A DNA stretch of 64,000 bases from Leeuwenhoekiella polynyae (lineage in GTDB: Bacteria > Bacteroidota > Bacteroidia > Flavobacteriales > Flavobacteriaceae): contig NZ_QOVK01000017.1 in assembly GCF_004104075.1 (NCBI RefSeq), positions 1-64,000 of the forward strand, written 5' to 3'. The notes beneath the pieces were generated by a model that did no database searches, was not told the DNA's origin, and saw only the letters and a list, made by a program, of their open reading frames with translations. Shown in pieces: positions 1 through 8,173 of this stretch. Every line of letters begins with the position of its first letter. Position 1 is the stretch's first letter. A program made the translations under genes and the position numbers.

Positions 1-366
1 AGATAAGATAAAACCAAAACGGTATAAATCAAAAAAGCTTGACGATAATAGAATCGTCAAGCTTTAAATTATAAATTTAATCCATCAATAATCTGTATCG
101 TTTATTTAGGACTAGACATATTTCAATCATTTGCGATTTGGATAAAAAAATAAAAAATTAATTTATTAAAATTATTGACGTTGTTTATTATTTGTAATAG
201 GCTGAAAAATAGCAAGATAGCATTTGCTTAATTGATTTAGTTTTGTTGGGTAACTGCTTGATTGTTAAGGTTTGAATTAGTTAATAAACTGTTAAATTGA
301 TTTTGGAGGTGTAACTGTTTGCTTTTTGGAGCGTCTTTTTAGTACATCATTCAAAAATCAAACATT
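1..366. other. AT-rich intergenic leader region with a hairpin
   Basis: No gene is visible in the first 366 bases. Positions 34-46 and 53-65 form a perfect 13-bp inverted repeat around a 6-base loop, with A-rich sequence on one side and only a weak T-run on the other. It is probably the terminator of a gene lying before the window. The rest is AT-rich and would carry the promoter of the small exported protein that starts at 367. No clear TAnnTTTG box with a spaced TTG was found there. Confidence 0.5.
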
Positions 367-729
367 ATGAAAACTTTTAAAACAATGGTACTTGCAGTTG
401 CAATCATCTGCGGTACAGCGGTAAACGCAAACACAACAGAACCAACCGAGCCAACAGCAAAGACTACAAGTAAAGCTGTTAAAAAGGCAATGAACAGAGA
501 ATTGGGTAATTTCTTATCTGATCCCAACTTTGAAGTTGAAGAAACCATTTCAGTAAAAGTCTCTTTCACGGTTAATAAGAACAACGAGGTAGTTGTACTT
601 AATGTAGACTCTAAGGATGCTTCTATAGAGAAGTTTATACAAGGTCGCTTAAATTATAAAAAGCTTGATTCTAAAGCTTTAATTGGTCAAACCTATCACG
701 TACCGGTAAAAATAGAAGGTACTAGATAG
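367..729 (+). CDS. Small exported protein with a TonB-C-like fold, function unknown
   Basis: 120 residues. Residues 1-22 are a typical signal peptide ending in the signal-peptidase-I-like site VNANT, with no lipobox cysteine, so the product is probably periplasmic. A Thr/Pro/Glu-rich linker follows. The C-terminal half (VKVSFTVNKNNEVVVLNVDS and onward) has the alternating pattern of a beta-alpha-beta domain and resembles the short TonB C-terminal-like domains common in Bacteroidota. The match is by pattern only. The gene stands alone, with a long AT-rich upstream region and a strong terminator downstream. I cannot assign a function. Confidence 0.7.
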   Translation: MKTFKTMVLAVAIICGTAVNANTTEPTEPTAKTTSKAVKKAMNRELGNFLSDPNFEVEETISVKVSFTVNKNNEVVVLNVDSKDASIEKFIQGRLNYKKLDSKALIGQTYHVPVKIEGTR

Positions 730-760
730 TTTTAGTTTAATATTTTTAGTTAGTCCTAAA

Positions 761-790
761 AGCCCGACTGTTTCAGTCGGGCTTTTTATT
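761..790 (+). terminator. Rho-independent terminator
   Basis: A 10-bp GC-rich perfect stem (761-770 with 774-783, agcccgactg/cagtcgggct) with a 3-base loop is followed by a T-run. It lies 31 bases after the small exported protein. Confidence 0.9.
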
Positions 791-918
791 TTATTTAAAA
801 TTGACAAAAAGTCACCTTAAACTCATTAATTAATGACATAATGGCTTAGTGAATGCATTGGTATCTGTTTTGCTAATATCTAAGCGTAAACAAAAAGCAT
901 AACATAAAATTTATAGAT

Positions 919-1362
919 ATGAGTTTAGTAAAGCGAACAAACGAGAATTGGTTACCATCAGTTTTTGACGATATGTTTAAAACAGACTGGTTAGGTGGAA
1001 CTACAAATGTTAACAGCATAGGGGTGAGTATACCAGCTGTTAATATTATAGAGAATGAAGAGAGTTTTGAACTTGCGGTAGCAGCTCCTGGAAAGACTAA
1101 GGCAGATTTCAATATCGAGTTAGATCATGATGTTTTAACCATTTCTGCTCAGGAAAGTAAAGAATCTGAGAAATTTGAAGATAAAGGAAAGTATACCCGT
1201 AGGGAGTTTAGTTACAGTACGTTTAAACGTGCATTTAGCTTACCTGAAACGGTAAATAGCGCTAAGATTAATGCAAGTTATGATAATGGGGTTTTAAATA
1301 TTTCAATCCCAAAGAAAGAGGAAGCTAAAGTTCAGGCAAAACGCTTAATTGAAGTTTCCTAA
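919..1362 (+). CDS. Hsp20/alpha-crystallin small heat-shock protein
   Basis: 147 residues. ATP-independent cytoplasmic holdase that binds unfolding proteins. Residues about 38-140 form the alpha-crystallin domain: VNIIENEESFELAVAAPG begins the sandwich, the A-x-x-x-NGVL motif appears as ASYDNGVLNISIPK, and the tail ends KRLIEVS. The length is normal for the bacterial HspA/IbpA class. The N-terminal SLVKRTNENWLPSVFDDMF is the usual start for flavobacterial members. It is monocistronic, with its own terminator. No heat-shock operator (CIRCE) was seen upstream. Confidence 0.93.
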   Translation: MSLVKRTNENWLPSVFDDMFKTDWLGGTTNVNSIGVSIPAVNIIENEESFELAVAAPGKTKADFNIELDHDVLTISAQESKESEKFEDKGKYTRREFSYSTFKRAFSLPETVNSAKINASYDNGVLNISIPKKEEAKVQAKRLIEVS

Positions 1363-1398
1363 GATTAAGTAAGTAAGTTTTTTTTTGGTTAGTTGAAA

Positions 1399-1430
1399 GA
1401 TCCCGGATTGTAATAGTTCGGGATTTTTTA
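1399..1430 (+). terminator. Rho-independent terminator after the hsp20 gene
   Basis: The stem atcccg/cgggat (1400-1405 with 1419-1424) is followed by TTTTTT. It lies between two convergent genes (hsp20 and the xerD-type gene) and may serve mainly the plus strand. Confidence 0.7.
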
Positions 1431-1455
1431 ATTTATATTTTAAATAAACCGCTTT

Positions 1456-2352
1456 TTATTTTCTGGGATGAAAGGTGTTCATTACTTCGGCTAGATGCGT
1501 GCGATCTACATGCATATATACTTCGGTAGTAGTTATGCTTTCGTGCCCCAGCATTTGTTGTATGGCTCTTAAGTCTGCTCCATTTTGTAGTAAATGTGTG
1601 GCAAAAGAGTGTCTGAATGTATGCGGACTAATTTTCTTTTTTATACCGGCTTTTTGAGTATGGTTACGAACGATAGTAAAAATCATCGCTCTTGTGAGTT
1701 GCGCACCGCGCCTGTTTAAAAAAAGGGTATTGGTGAATTCTGGTTTTGGTTCCTCATGAGCTCGTATCTGTTCTATATATATAGTGATAAACTTTTGCGT
1801 TGTTGGAGCGATGGGTACAAAGCGCTGTTTATCACCTTTACCCGTAACTAAAATGTAACCTTCATCAAAAAACAGGTCTGATAATTTTAAGTTGAGTAAC
1901 TCAGAGACGCGGAGGCCACACCCATATAGCGTTTCTATAATTGCACGATTACGTTCTCCCTGGGGTGTGCTGAGGTCTATTGATTCTATGATTTGGTCGA
2001 TCTCTTTTTCAGATAAGGTATCCGGAAGTTTTCGACCTACTTTGGGAGATTCTATTAAATCGGTTGGATTGTCTTTGCGGTAATCTTCAAATACCAAATA
2101 ATCAAAATATCCTTTTAACCCTGAAATTAAACGCGCTTGTGAGGCTGCATTTAGGGCTTTGACATTAGCGTAAATGAATTCCTGAAGGCGTTCCTTATGG
2201 ATAGAAATTGGACTTTCTGTAATTGAATTTTCTTCAATCCAATTGATGAGTTTGGCAACATCGAGGCCATAATTGATTACAGAATTTTCTGAAAGGCCGC
2301 GCTCAAGCTTTAAGAATAATTTATAATCTATTAACGATTTTTGCCAATTCAT
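1456..2352 (-). CDS. xerD: Tyrosine recombinase XerD-type
   Basis: 298 residues, the normal length of XerC/XerD. These recombinases resolve chromosome dimers at dif. An N-terminal SAM-like core-binding domain (residues about 1-90) precedes the catalytic domain. The catalytic set is visible: Arg in GCGLRVSELLNL, Lys in GKGDKQRFVP, His and Arg in HTFRHSFATHLL, His in LGHESITTTEVY, and the Tyr nucleophile in VYMHVD. It is a single gene, divergent from the barrel-protein gene at 2462, and sits near aroQ as is common in flavobacteria. XerC or a phage-type integrase is less likely because no mobile-element genes flank it. Confidence 0.9.
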   Translation of the reverse strand: MNWQKSLIDYKLFLKLERGLSENSVINYGLDVAKLINWIEENSITESPISIHKERLQEFIYANVKALNAASQARLISGLKGYFDYLVFEDYRKDNPTDLIESPKVGRKLPDTLSEKEIDQIIESIDLSTPQGERNRAIIETLYGCGLRVSELLNLKLSDLFFDEGYILVTGKGDKQRFVPIAPTTQKFITIYIEQIRAHEEPKPEFTNTLFLNRRGAQLTRAMIFTIVRNHTQKAGIKKKISPHTFRHSFATHLLQNGADLRAIQQMLGHESITTTEVYMHVDRTHLAEVMNTFHPRK

Positions 2353-2461
2353 AAATGAAGTATGGTGTTTTTGGGAATACTTTAGAGATATTTTATAACA
2401 GCATTAATAGGAGTGTGTCTCCTCGAAAAGTAGTTTTGTTTCAAATCTAAATATAAAAATC

Positions 2462-3061
2462 ATGAAAAAATTATTTTTTGCAGCAATACTTGTTTTTGGA
2501 ACTACTTCTCTCATTCAAGCGCAAAGCGAGTTAGCCTTTGGTATTAAGGGTGGTGTTAACTTTTCAAATTTAACAGGAGATCGTTTTGGTGAATTTGATG
2601 ATGATAGTGCCAGAACTTCTTTTAATTTAGGTGCTCTTGTTGAAATCCCGGTAACAGAGAAATTCGCAATCCAACCGGAGGTTTTTTACTCAGGTCAAGG
2701 TTTTGATTTGATTCAGCGGGATAATGATCAGGATACCGAATTTCAACTGAATTATATTAATGTTCCTGTTTTGGCTAAGATTTACTTAGTTCAAGGTCTA
2801 TATTTAGAAGCAGGTCCACAAGTTGGATTTCTAGTTGATAGTAAAATTGAGGGTCCTAATGCAACTTTAGGCTTAAATGAAGACAATTTTAATGATATTG
2901 ACTTTGCTGGTGCAGTAGGAGTAGGTTACAAATTTAACGGGGGTATGTATTTAAATGCGCGTTATACTCAGGGATTCACAGATATTTATGATGGTGAGAC
3001 GGGAGATAACGCAACTAAAAACGGTGTGTTTGCCGCTTCATTAGGATTTATCTTCAATTAA
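2462..3061 (+). CDS. PorT-family outer-membrane beta-barrel protein (copy 1)
   Basis: 199 residues. Signal peptide of about 20 residues ending LIQAQ, then a barrel domain of the OMP_b-brl_2/PorT type: it opens with FGIKGGVNFSNLTGD, has alternating hydrophobic strands (KFAIQPEVFYSGQGF, INVPVLAKIYL, LEAGPQVGFLV) and ends with an aromatic-rich final strand, SLGFIF. It is likely a small porin-like or structural outer-membrane protein. The neighbouring protein at 3481-4083 is a clear paralogue. It is not called porT itself, because the fold is widespread and nothing ties it to type IX secretion. Confidence 0.85.
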   Translation: MKKLFFAAILVFGTTSLIQAQSELAFGIKGGVNFSNLTGDRFGEFDDDSARTSFNLGALVEIPVTEKFAIQPEVFYSGQGFDLIQRDNDQDTEFQLNYINVPVLAKIYLVQGLYLEAGPQVGFLVDSKIEGPNATLGLNEDNFNDIDFAGAVGVGYKFNGGMYLNARYTQGFTDIYDGETGDNATKNGVFAASLGFIFN

Positions 3062-3084
3062 AAAATAGTATAACTTACCTTATA

Positions 3085-3115
3085 AAAACACCTCTTTCAA
3101 GAGGTGTTTTTTTTT
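3085..3115 (+). terminator. Rho-independent terminator after barrel protein 1
   Basis: Stem aaaacacctct/agaggtgtttt (3085-3095 with 3100-3110) with a T-tract of more than eight. It separates the two barrel-protein genes, so they are not one operon. Confidence 0.9.
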
Positions 3116-3445
3116 GTTTTAAACCGAAATTCTTTTTTCACTTCACCATTTAAAATTAGTGATCAGCATCTTCGCTTTGATTAAAAATGATATACTGAGC
3201 TTTCGTTTTTATTACTTATTAACAGAAATTAACATTTGAAATATAGTTTGTGTTTTATACAATAAAACACAAAATTTTAGTTTTCAGGTTATTAATGAAG
3301 TTTAAATCGTTTATCAAAAATCCCTAAAAATCTTAATTAACAGGCAGTCAAATTGTTTGCTCTTTTTGTTGTTAACCCTTGCCAATTGTGAATTCTTTAA
3401 ATAAATCTTAGAGTTCTATTAATACTTCTTAGGCCTTATAGAATA

Positions 3446-3453
3446 TAGCTTTG
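3446..3453 (+). promoter_or_regulatory. -7 element TAGCTTTG of the second barrel-protein gene
   Basis: It matches the Bacteroidota -7 consensus TAnnTTTG exactly; no TTG is found at the expected -33 distance. It overlaps an upstream in-frame TTG at 3451, which could therefore hardly be the start codon and argues for the ATG at 3481. Confidence 0.45.
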
Positions 3454-3480
3454 TCGAAAATTATAAACAACAAATTATTT

Positions 3481-4083
3481 ATGAAAAAGCTAATTTTAAT
3501 TGCAAGTTTTATTGCATTGGGTACTACAGCAGCTAAGGCTCAAGATACGTTTCATTTTGGAGTTAAAGGTGGGGTGAATTTTGCGAATATCGCAGGAGAT
3601 GATTCTGCAGATCAAGATTCAAGAACCAGTTTTTATGCAGGTTTAGTTGCGGAGCTTCCTATTTCTGAAATGTTTTCTATTCAACCAGAGGTAATTTATT
3701 CTGCTCAGGGTTCTACTATCGCAGCAATTGATGAGGATAACTTTCTAGATGTTGATGACAATATAGAGTATCAGTTAGACTACATCCAAGTGCCTTTAAT
3801 GGCTAAAATTTACTTGGCAGATGGTTTGAGCTTACAAGCAGGTCCATCTTTCAACTTTTTAGTTAGTGAAGAGATCGATAACCAGCCAACATCTGCTTCT
3901 GGCGATATTGATATTGTAAACGGAGCAAACGATTTTGAGTTTGGTACAGCTGCAGGTTTAGAATACCAGTTTGATAGCGGTCTGTTTATTCAAGGACGTT
4001 ATACCAGAGGATTTACAAAAATCTATGACAATGTAAATGCTTACAACTATGCAATTCAGGCAGGTGTAGGTTTTGTATTCTAA
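3481..4083 (+). CDS. PorT-family outer-membrane beta-barrel protein (copy 2)
   Basis: 200 residues from the ATG at 3481. A longer reading from a TTG at 3451 adds ten residues before a normal signal peptide and overlaps a promoter-like box, so it is rejected. Signal peptide MKKLILIASFIALGTTAAKA, then the same domain as copy 1: FGVKGGVNFANIAGD, FSIQPEVIYSAQGS, YIQVPLMAKIYLADGLSLQAG, and a final strand AGVGFVF. The strong parallel with 2462-3061 indicates a local duplication. Two extra acidic loops (EDNFLDVDDNIEY and the SGDIDIVNGANDFEF stretch) differ most between the copies, as expected for exposed loops. Confidence 0.85.
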   Translation: MKKLILIASFIALGTTAAKAQDTFHFGVKGGVNFANIAGDDSADQDSRTSFYAGLVAELPISEMFSIQPEVIYSAQGSTIAAIDEDNFLDVDDNIEYQLDYIQVPLMAKIYLADGLSLQAGPSFNFLVSEEIDNQPTSASGDIDIVNGANDFEFGTAAGLEYQFDSGLFIQGRYTRGFTKIYDNVNAYNYAIQAGVGFVF

Positions 4084-4116
4084 AAGCTACTTCAATAACC
4101 AACCAATTCTAGAAAT

Positions 4117-4142
4117 AGCCTCGCAACGCGGGGCTTTTTTTA
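4117..4142 (+). terminator. Rho-independent terminator after barrel protein 2
   Basis: Eight-base stem agcctcgc/gcggggct (one G-T pair) with a 3-base loop, then seven T. Confidence 0.85.
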
Positions 4143-4233
4143 TGGTAATTTTTTAAATTACCTTTACTTGATAATTCCGATTTAAACGATATTTATTTTG
4201 CTTTATTAGCAGTAACTATTTCAATTTATGTAA

Positions 4234-4659
4234 ATGGCACAAGAACTCAAAATACTCATTATAAACGGGCCCAATTTAAACCTCTTAGGTAAACGCGAAC
4301 CTGATGTTTACGGCAATCAATCTTTTGGAGATTATTTCTCGAAGCTTCAATTTCAATTTAAAGAGACCGAACTCTCTTATTTTCAATCCAATTCTGAAGG
4401 GGATTTAATTACCAAAATCCAAGATGCAGACGGTGTTTTTGACGGGGTCGTGCTTAATGCAGCGGCGTATACGCATACCTCAGTAGGAATTGGTGATGCT
4501 ATTGCTGCGGTTTCGGTACCGGTCATTGAGGTTCATATATCTAATACCTTTGCTCGCGAATCATTTCGGCATCAATCTTACATTTCAAAACATGCTACAG
4601 GAATCATCGTAGGTTTTGGTTTGCAGAGCTACGAATTAGCGATTAAATCATTTCTTTAA
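4234..4659 (+). CDS. aroQ: 3-dehydroquinate dehydratase, type II
   Basis: 141 residues, the normal length for the dodecameric type II enzyme. It converts 3-dehydroquinate to 3-dehydroshikimate in the shikimate pathway, in the cytoplasm. Visible motifs: NGPNLNLLGKREPDVYG with the catalytic Tyr and Arg of the lid, VLNAAAYTHTSVGIGDAI with the substrate-binding Asn, and the His-containing EVHISNTFARESFRHQS. It is followed after 9 bases by the PP-loop protein gene, so the two are probably cotranscribed. Confidence 0.95.
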   Translation: MAQELKILIINGPNLNLLGKREPDVYGNQSFGDYFSKLQFQFKETELSYFQSNSEGDLITKIQDADGVFDGVVLNAAAYTHTSVGIGDAIAAVSVPVIEVHISNTFARESFRHQSYISKHATGIIVGFGLQSYELAIKSFL

Positions 4660-4668
4660 AATTATCTT

Positions 4669-5394
4669 TTGAAACAAGCTTATTTTAATTGGAGTAGTGG
4701 TAAAGATTCTGCATTAGCACTCTATAAAGTTCTGACTGAAAGAGAATTCAAGATTACAAAACTAGTTACTACCGTTAACACTGATGTTGAGCGTGTTTCT
4801 ATGCATGGTTTACGAGAAGAGCTTTTAGACCTTCAGGCGGAACGTTTAGGATTACCGCTTGAGAAAATTCCATTGGCTGGCAATGTAACAATGACCGAAT
4901 ATTCAAAGATTTTAGGAGCTGTAGCAAACCGATTGGTTTCAGGTGGAAATACCCATACTATTTTTGGCGATATTTTTTTGGAAGATCTTAAGGCTTATCG
5001 GGAAGAACAGCTAGCTTCCGTAGGACTTAAAGCAGTTTTTCCGCTATGGAAAAAAGACACTAAACAATTAATAACTGAATTTATTGATCTGGGTTTTAAG
5101 GCAATCACGGTTTGCGTAAATGGAAAATACCTAGACGAATCTTTTGTGGGTAGAATACTAGATCATCAGTTTGTGGCAGATTTGCCCAAAAATGTAGATC
5201 CTTGTGGAGAAAATGGAGAATTTCACACTTTTGTTTTTGATGGACCTATTTTCTCAAACTCAATAGAGTTTAAAATAGGAGAGAAAGTTAATCGTAAATA
5301 TGAACCATCAGAAAGCAATGATGATAATTGTTTTTCTGATGATAAAAAACCTTGGGATACCAAATTTTGGTATCAGGATTTAATTCCTACTTAA
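4669..5394 (+). CDS. Diphthine-ammonia ligase family PP-loop ATPase (DUF71)
   Basis: 241 residues with a TTG start. The N-terminal PP-loop SSGKDSALALYK binds ATP. The C-terminal half contains the family motif VDPCGENGEFHTFVFDGPIF. In eukaryotes and archaea this family amidates diphthine on elongation factor 2. Bacteria lack diphthamide, so the bacterial role is unsettled; roles in thiouridine- or cobalamin-related amidation have been suggested for relatives. It lies 9 bases behind aroQ, with no functional link that I can see. Confidence 0.85.
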   Translation: MKQAYFNWSSGKDSALALYKVLTEREFKITKLVTTVNTDVERVSMHGLREELLDLQAERLGLPLEKIPLAGNVTMTEYSKILGAVANRLVSGGNTHTIFGDIFLEDLKAYREEQLASVGLKAVFPLWKKDTKQLITEFIDLGFKAITVCVNGKYLDESFVGRILDHQFVADLPKNVDPCGENGEFHTFVFDGPIFSNSIEFKIGEKVNRKYEPSESNDDNCFSDDKKPWDTKFWYQDLIPT

Positions 5395-5498
5395 CTCTTG
5401 GATTAAAATATTGTTATTTGTTTAAGGGTTTTTAACCAGAGCTTAAGAACTAATCCTGCTTTGTTTTTGTTGCTTTGTGGCAAGCAAAAAAACAAATT

Positions 5499-6044
5499 AT
5501 GAAAAAGTATTTATTTTTAGCCCTTACAATTACAGGATTGTCTGTAAGCTCTTGTAGTGATGACGATAACATTATAGATCGTATTAGAACAATAGATGAT
5601 ATTCCGGTAAGTGTAGATGCAAGTATTGACTATCTACCTATTAATCCTTTTGAGATTCCTGTTGAAACAGATGTCAATTTAAGAGGGGCATTAGAAAATG
5701 AGAGTGGTGTAGATAACACCATCGATCAAGTTGAGGATATACAGTTAGATGACTTGGAAATAGAACTGGTGAGTGCAGACGACCAAGATAATTTTGATTT
5801 TATAAATTCAGTTACTTTGGGTGTACGCACTGACGATTTAGAATACAAAGAAATAGCAAGTTTAAATTCTGTACCTACGGGACAGACTGTTATTGAACTT
5901 GAGACGACTGATGATTATTTAGATGAATATGCCAAGTCTACAAGTTTGAAGCTAGTCGTTAAATTTGATAGTACAGAAGATGCTAATGATCTTAAAGTAA
6001 GATTAAATCTTGAGTTAGAAGCTAAAATAGATCCTTCTTTATAA
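5499..6044 (+). CDS. Acidic exported lipoprotein, function unknown
   Basis: 181 residues from the ATG at 5499; an upstream in-frame TTG at 5475 would put eight residues before the signal and is unlikely. The signal peptide ends at the lipobox SVSSC, directly followed by SDDDN. This acidic stretch is the flavobacterial pattern associated with export of lipoproteins to the cell surface. The mature part is strongly acidic and beta-rich (DDLEIELVSADDQDNFDF, LKLVVKFDSTEDANDLKVRL). No enzyme motif was found. It ends at a terminator shared with the lpd gene on the other strand. Confidence 0.75.
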   Translation: MKKYLFLALTITGLSVSSCSDDDNIIDRIRTIDDIPVSVDASIDYLPINPFEIPVETDVNLRGALENESGVDNTIDQVEDIQLDDLEIELVSADDQDNFDFINSVTLGVRTDDLEYKEIASLNSVPTGQTVIELETTDDYLDEYAKSTSLKLVVKFDSTEDANDLKVRLNLELEAKIDPSL

Positions 6045-6063
6045 GCTTTGACATCTTTTAGTA

Positions 6064-6105
6064 TAAAAAAACCTGCAATTTTATTAATCGCAGGTTTTTT
6101 ATTTT
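6064..6105. terminator. Bidirectional terminator
   Basis: Stem acctgc/gcaggt (6071-6076 with 6090-6095), with an A-run before and a T-run after, lies between convergent genes (the lipoprotein and lpd) and can work on both strands. Confidence 0.85.
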
Positions 6106-6119
6106 AAGTGTAAGCTATA

Positions 6120-7496
6120 TTATAAGTGAATTACTTCATCATAAGCAGCAGCTACAGCTTCCATCACAGCTTCACTCATTGTAGGGTGTGGGTGAACAGC
6201 TTTTAATACTTCGTGACCTGTAGTTTCAAGCTTACGACCTAAAACCGCTTCAGCGATCATATCAGTAACGCCGGCACCAATCATATGGCAACCTAACCAT
6301 TCCCCATATTTTGCATCAAAAATAACTTTTACAAATCCGTCTTTATTTCCAGAAGCACTTGCTTTACCAGAAGCAGAGAATGGGAATTTACCAATTTTCA
6401 ATTCGTAACCAGCTTCTTTAGCTTGCTTTTCAGTCATACCTACAGAAGCAATTTCAGGAGAAGCATACGTACATCCCGGGATGTTTCCGTAGTCTAGTTT
6501 CTCAACATGCATTCCTGCTAATTTCTCCACACAAATGATACCTTCAGCCGATGCTACGTGAGCTAGTGCTGGTCCGGGAGTGATATCACCTATCGCGTAG
6601 TATCCCGGCATGTTGGTCTGGTACCAATCATTCACAATAACTTTGTCTTTATCAGTAATGATACCCACATCTTCAAGACCTATTCCTTCAATATTGGTTT
6701 TAATGCCCACTGCCGAAAGAACGATATCAGCTTCTAGCTTTTCTTCTCCTTTTTTTGTCTTAACAGTCGCAACAACGCCGTCACCAGATGTGTCAACAGA
6801 TTCTACAGAAGAACCAGTCATAACTTTGATCCCTGCCTTTTTAAGACTGCGTTCAAATTGTTTAGAAACTTCCTCATCTTCAACAGGAACGATGTTTGGC
6901 AAATACTCAACGATGGTTACTTCTGTTCCCATTGAATTGTAAAAACTACCAAACTCACAACCTATCGCACCAGAACCTACTACGATCATCTTTTTTGGTT
7001 GCTCTTTTAAAGTCATCGCTTCCCGATAACCTATAATTTTTTTACCGTCTTGTTTAAGGCTTGGTAACTCGCGAGAACGCGCACCCGTTGCGATAATGAT
7101 GTTATCGGCGCTGTACTCTGTGCCATCAACATCAATTTTCTTACCGGGTTTTAATTTTCCAAAACCTTCAATAACGTCGATTTTATTCTTTTTCATCAAG
7201 AATTGAACACCTTTGCTCATTCCTTCTGCAACACCACGACTACGCCTTACAACAGCATCAAAATCTTTATCTGCACCATCTACTTTAAGACCGTAATCTT
7301 CAGCATGTTTAAGATATTCAAATACCTGTGCACTTTTTAGAAGGGCTTTAGTGGGAATACAACCCCAGTTCAAACAAACGCCTCCAAGGCTTTCTTTTTC
7401 TACAATAGCGGTTTTAAAACCTAATTGTGAAGCTCTGATAGCTGTTACATAACCACCGGGTCCACTTCCTAAGACAATAATATCGTATTTACTCAT
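6120..7496 (-). CDS. lpdA: Dihydrolipoyl dehydrogenase (E3)
   Basis: 458 residues. FAD enzyme that reoxidises dihydrolipoamide in the pyruvate, 2-oxoglutarate or branched-chain dehydrogenase complexes and reduces NAD. It shows the FAD-binding GSGPGGYVTAIRA near the N terminus, the redox disulfide GGVCLNWGCIPTKALL (Cys41 and Cys46), the NAD-binding motif VVGSGAIGCEFGSFYNSMG, the second FAD motif YYAIGDITPGPALAHVASAEG, and the catalytic His-Glu pair in HPHPTMSEAVMEA at the C-terminal interface. It is monocistronic here; no E1 or E2 gene is adjacent. Confidence 0.96.
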   Translation of the reverse strand: MSKYDIIVLGSGPGGYVTAIRASQLGFKTAIVEKESLGGVCLNWGCIPTKALLKSAQVFEYLKHAEDYGLKVDGADKDFDAVVRRSRGVAEGMSKGVQFLMKKNKIDVIEGFGKLKPGKKIDVDGTEYSADNIIIATGARSRELPSLKQDGKKIIGYREAMTLKEQPKKMIVVGSGAIGCEFGSFYNSMGTEVTIVEYLPNIVPVEDEEVSKQFERSLKKAGIKVMTGSSVESVDTSGDGVVATVKTKKGEEKLEADIVLSAVGIKTNIEGIGLEDVGIITDKDKVIVNDWYQTNMPGYYAIGDITPGPALAHVASAEGIICVEKLAGMHVEKLDYGNIPGCTYASPEIASVGMTEKQAKEAGYELKIGKFPFSASGKASASGNKDGFVKVIFDAKYGEWLGCHMIGAGVTDMIAEAVLGRKLETTGHEVLKAVHPHPTMSEAVMEAVAAAYDEVIHL

Positions 7497-7584
7497 AGTT
7501 TTCAGTGAAATTTGAAGGCACGAATTTACGCATAAAAACCCTAAAAAACGAACGCGGTTGTGCTTGTGATTTTGAGAGTGTTGG

Positions 7585-8151
7585 TTATTTTAAGCGCTTT
7601 TTAATCTCGTTTTGTAAAACAGGAATGACATCGGTTTCAAACCATTTGTTTTTATTCATCCAGAAATGGTTTACCGGTGAAGGGTGGGGGAGTACAAAAT
7701 AGTTGGGCAGATATTCTGTGAAATTCTGAAGACGCCTGGTAAGCGTGAGCTTGTCTTGCAAATAATAGCTTTGCGAATGATTGCCAATTAATATATGAAG
7801 CGGATCATTTGCAAATTGATCGGTTACTTTTTTGTGCCAAAGCGGAGCACACTCAGGTCTGGGAGGGAGGTCTCCGGTCTTGCCTTTACCGGGATAACAA
7901 AAGCCTAAAGGCAGAATCGCAAAATTATCGGGATTGTAAAAGGTTTTTTCATCTACATCAAGCCACTTTCGTAAACGTTTGCCACTGGGGTCATCCCAAG
8001 CGATTGAATTTTCATGAGCAATTTTTCCCGGAGCCTGGCTGGCTAAGACAATTTTACTTTGAGGCGAGGCCGAAATAATAGGGTTAGCTCCTAAAGGCAA
8101 AAAAGGCTTACAAACGGAACATTTTCGTATTTCCGTGAGTAAGCCTTTCAT
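7585..8151 (-). CDS. Uracil-DNA glycosylase family protein
   Basis: 188 residues. The N-terminal RKCSVCKPFLPLGANPI resembles the start of the COG1573-type UDG superfamily but lacks the full four-cysteine iron-sulfur set. Motif 1 appears as LASQAPGKIAHENSIAWDD, followed by SGKRLRKWLDVD, and motif 2 as LPHPSPVNHFW. Members of this subgroup are commonly annotated as uracil-DNA glycosylase family proteins with unproven activity. It is likely a cytoplasmic base-excision or nucleotide-binding protein. It is followed on the same strand by no close partner; lpd begins 88 bases further on. Confidence 0.8.
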   Translation of the reverse strand: MKGLLTEIRKCSVCKPFLPLGANPIISASPQSKIVLASQAPGKIAHENSIAWDDPSGKRLRKWLDVDEKTFYNPDNFAILPLGFCYPGKGKTGDLPPRPECAPLWHKKVTDQFANDPLHILIGNHSQSYYLQDKLTLTRRLQNFTEYLPNYFVLPHPSPVNHFWMNKNKWFETDVIPVLQNEIKKRLK

Positions 8152-8173
8152 AAATTTATAGTCTTAAATATTA

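Larger units (their letters stand above)
3062..3480. other. Intergenic region between the two barrel-protein genes
   Basis: No gene is visible in about 420 bases. After the terminator the sequence is AT-rich. It contains a perfect 12-bp inverted repeat with a 3-base loop (3247-3258 with 3262-3273), unlike a terminator because the stem is almost pure A/T. A TAGCTTTG -7-type element lies at 3446-3453. Confidence 0.6.

Noticed and set aside
3451-3480. TTG start of barrel protein 2
   Set aside because: It overlaps a -7 promoter element and would place ten residues before the signal peptide.
6610-6942. Antisense open frames inside lpd and other large genes
   Set aside because: They are shadows of strongly coding genes, with no domain or start context.
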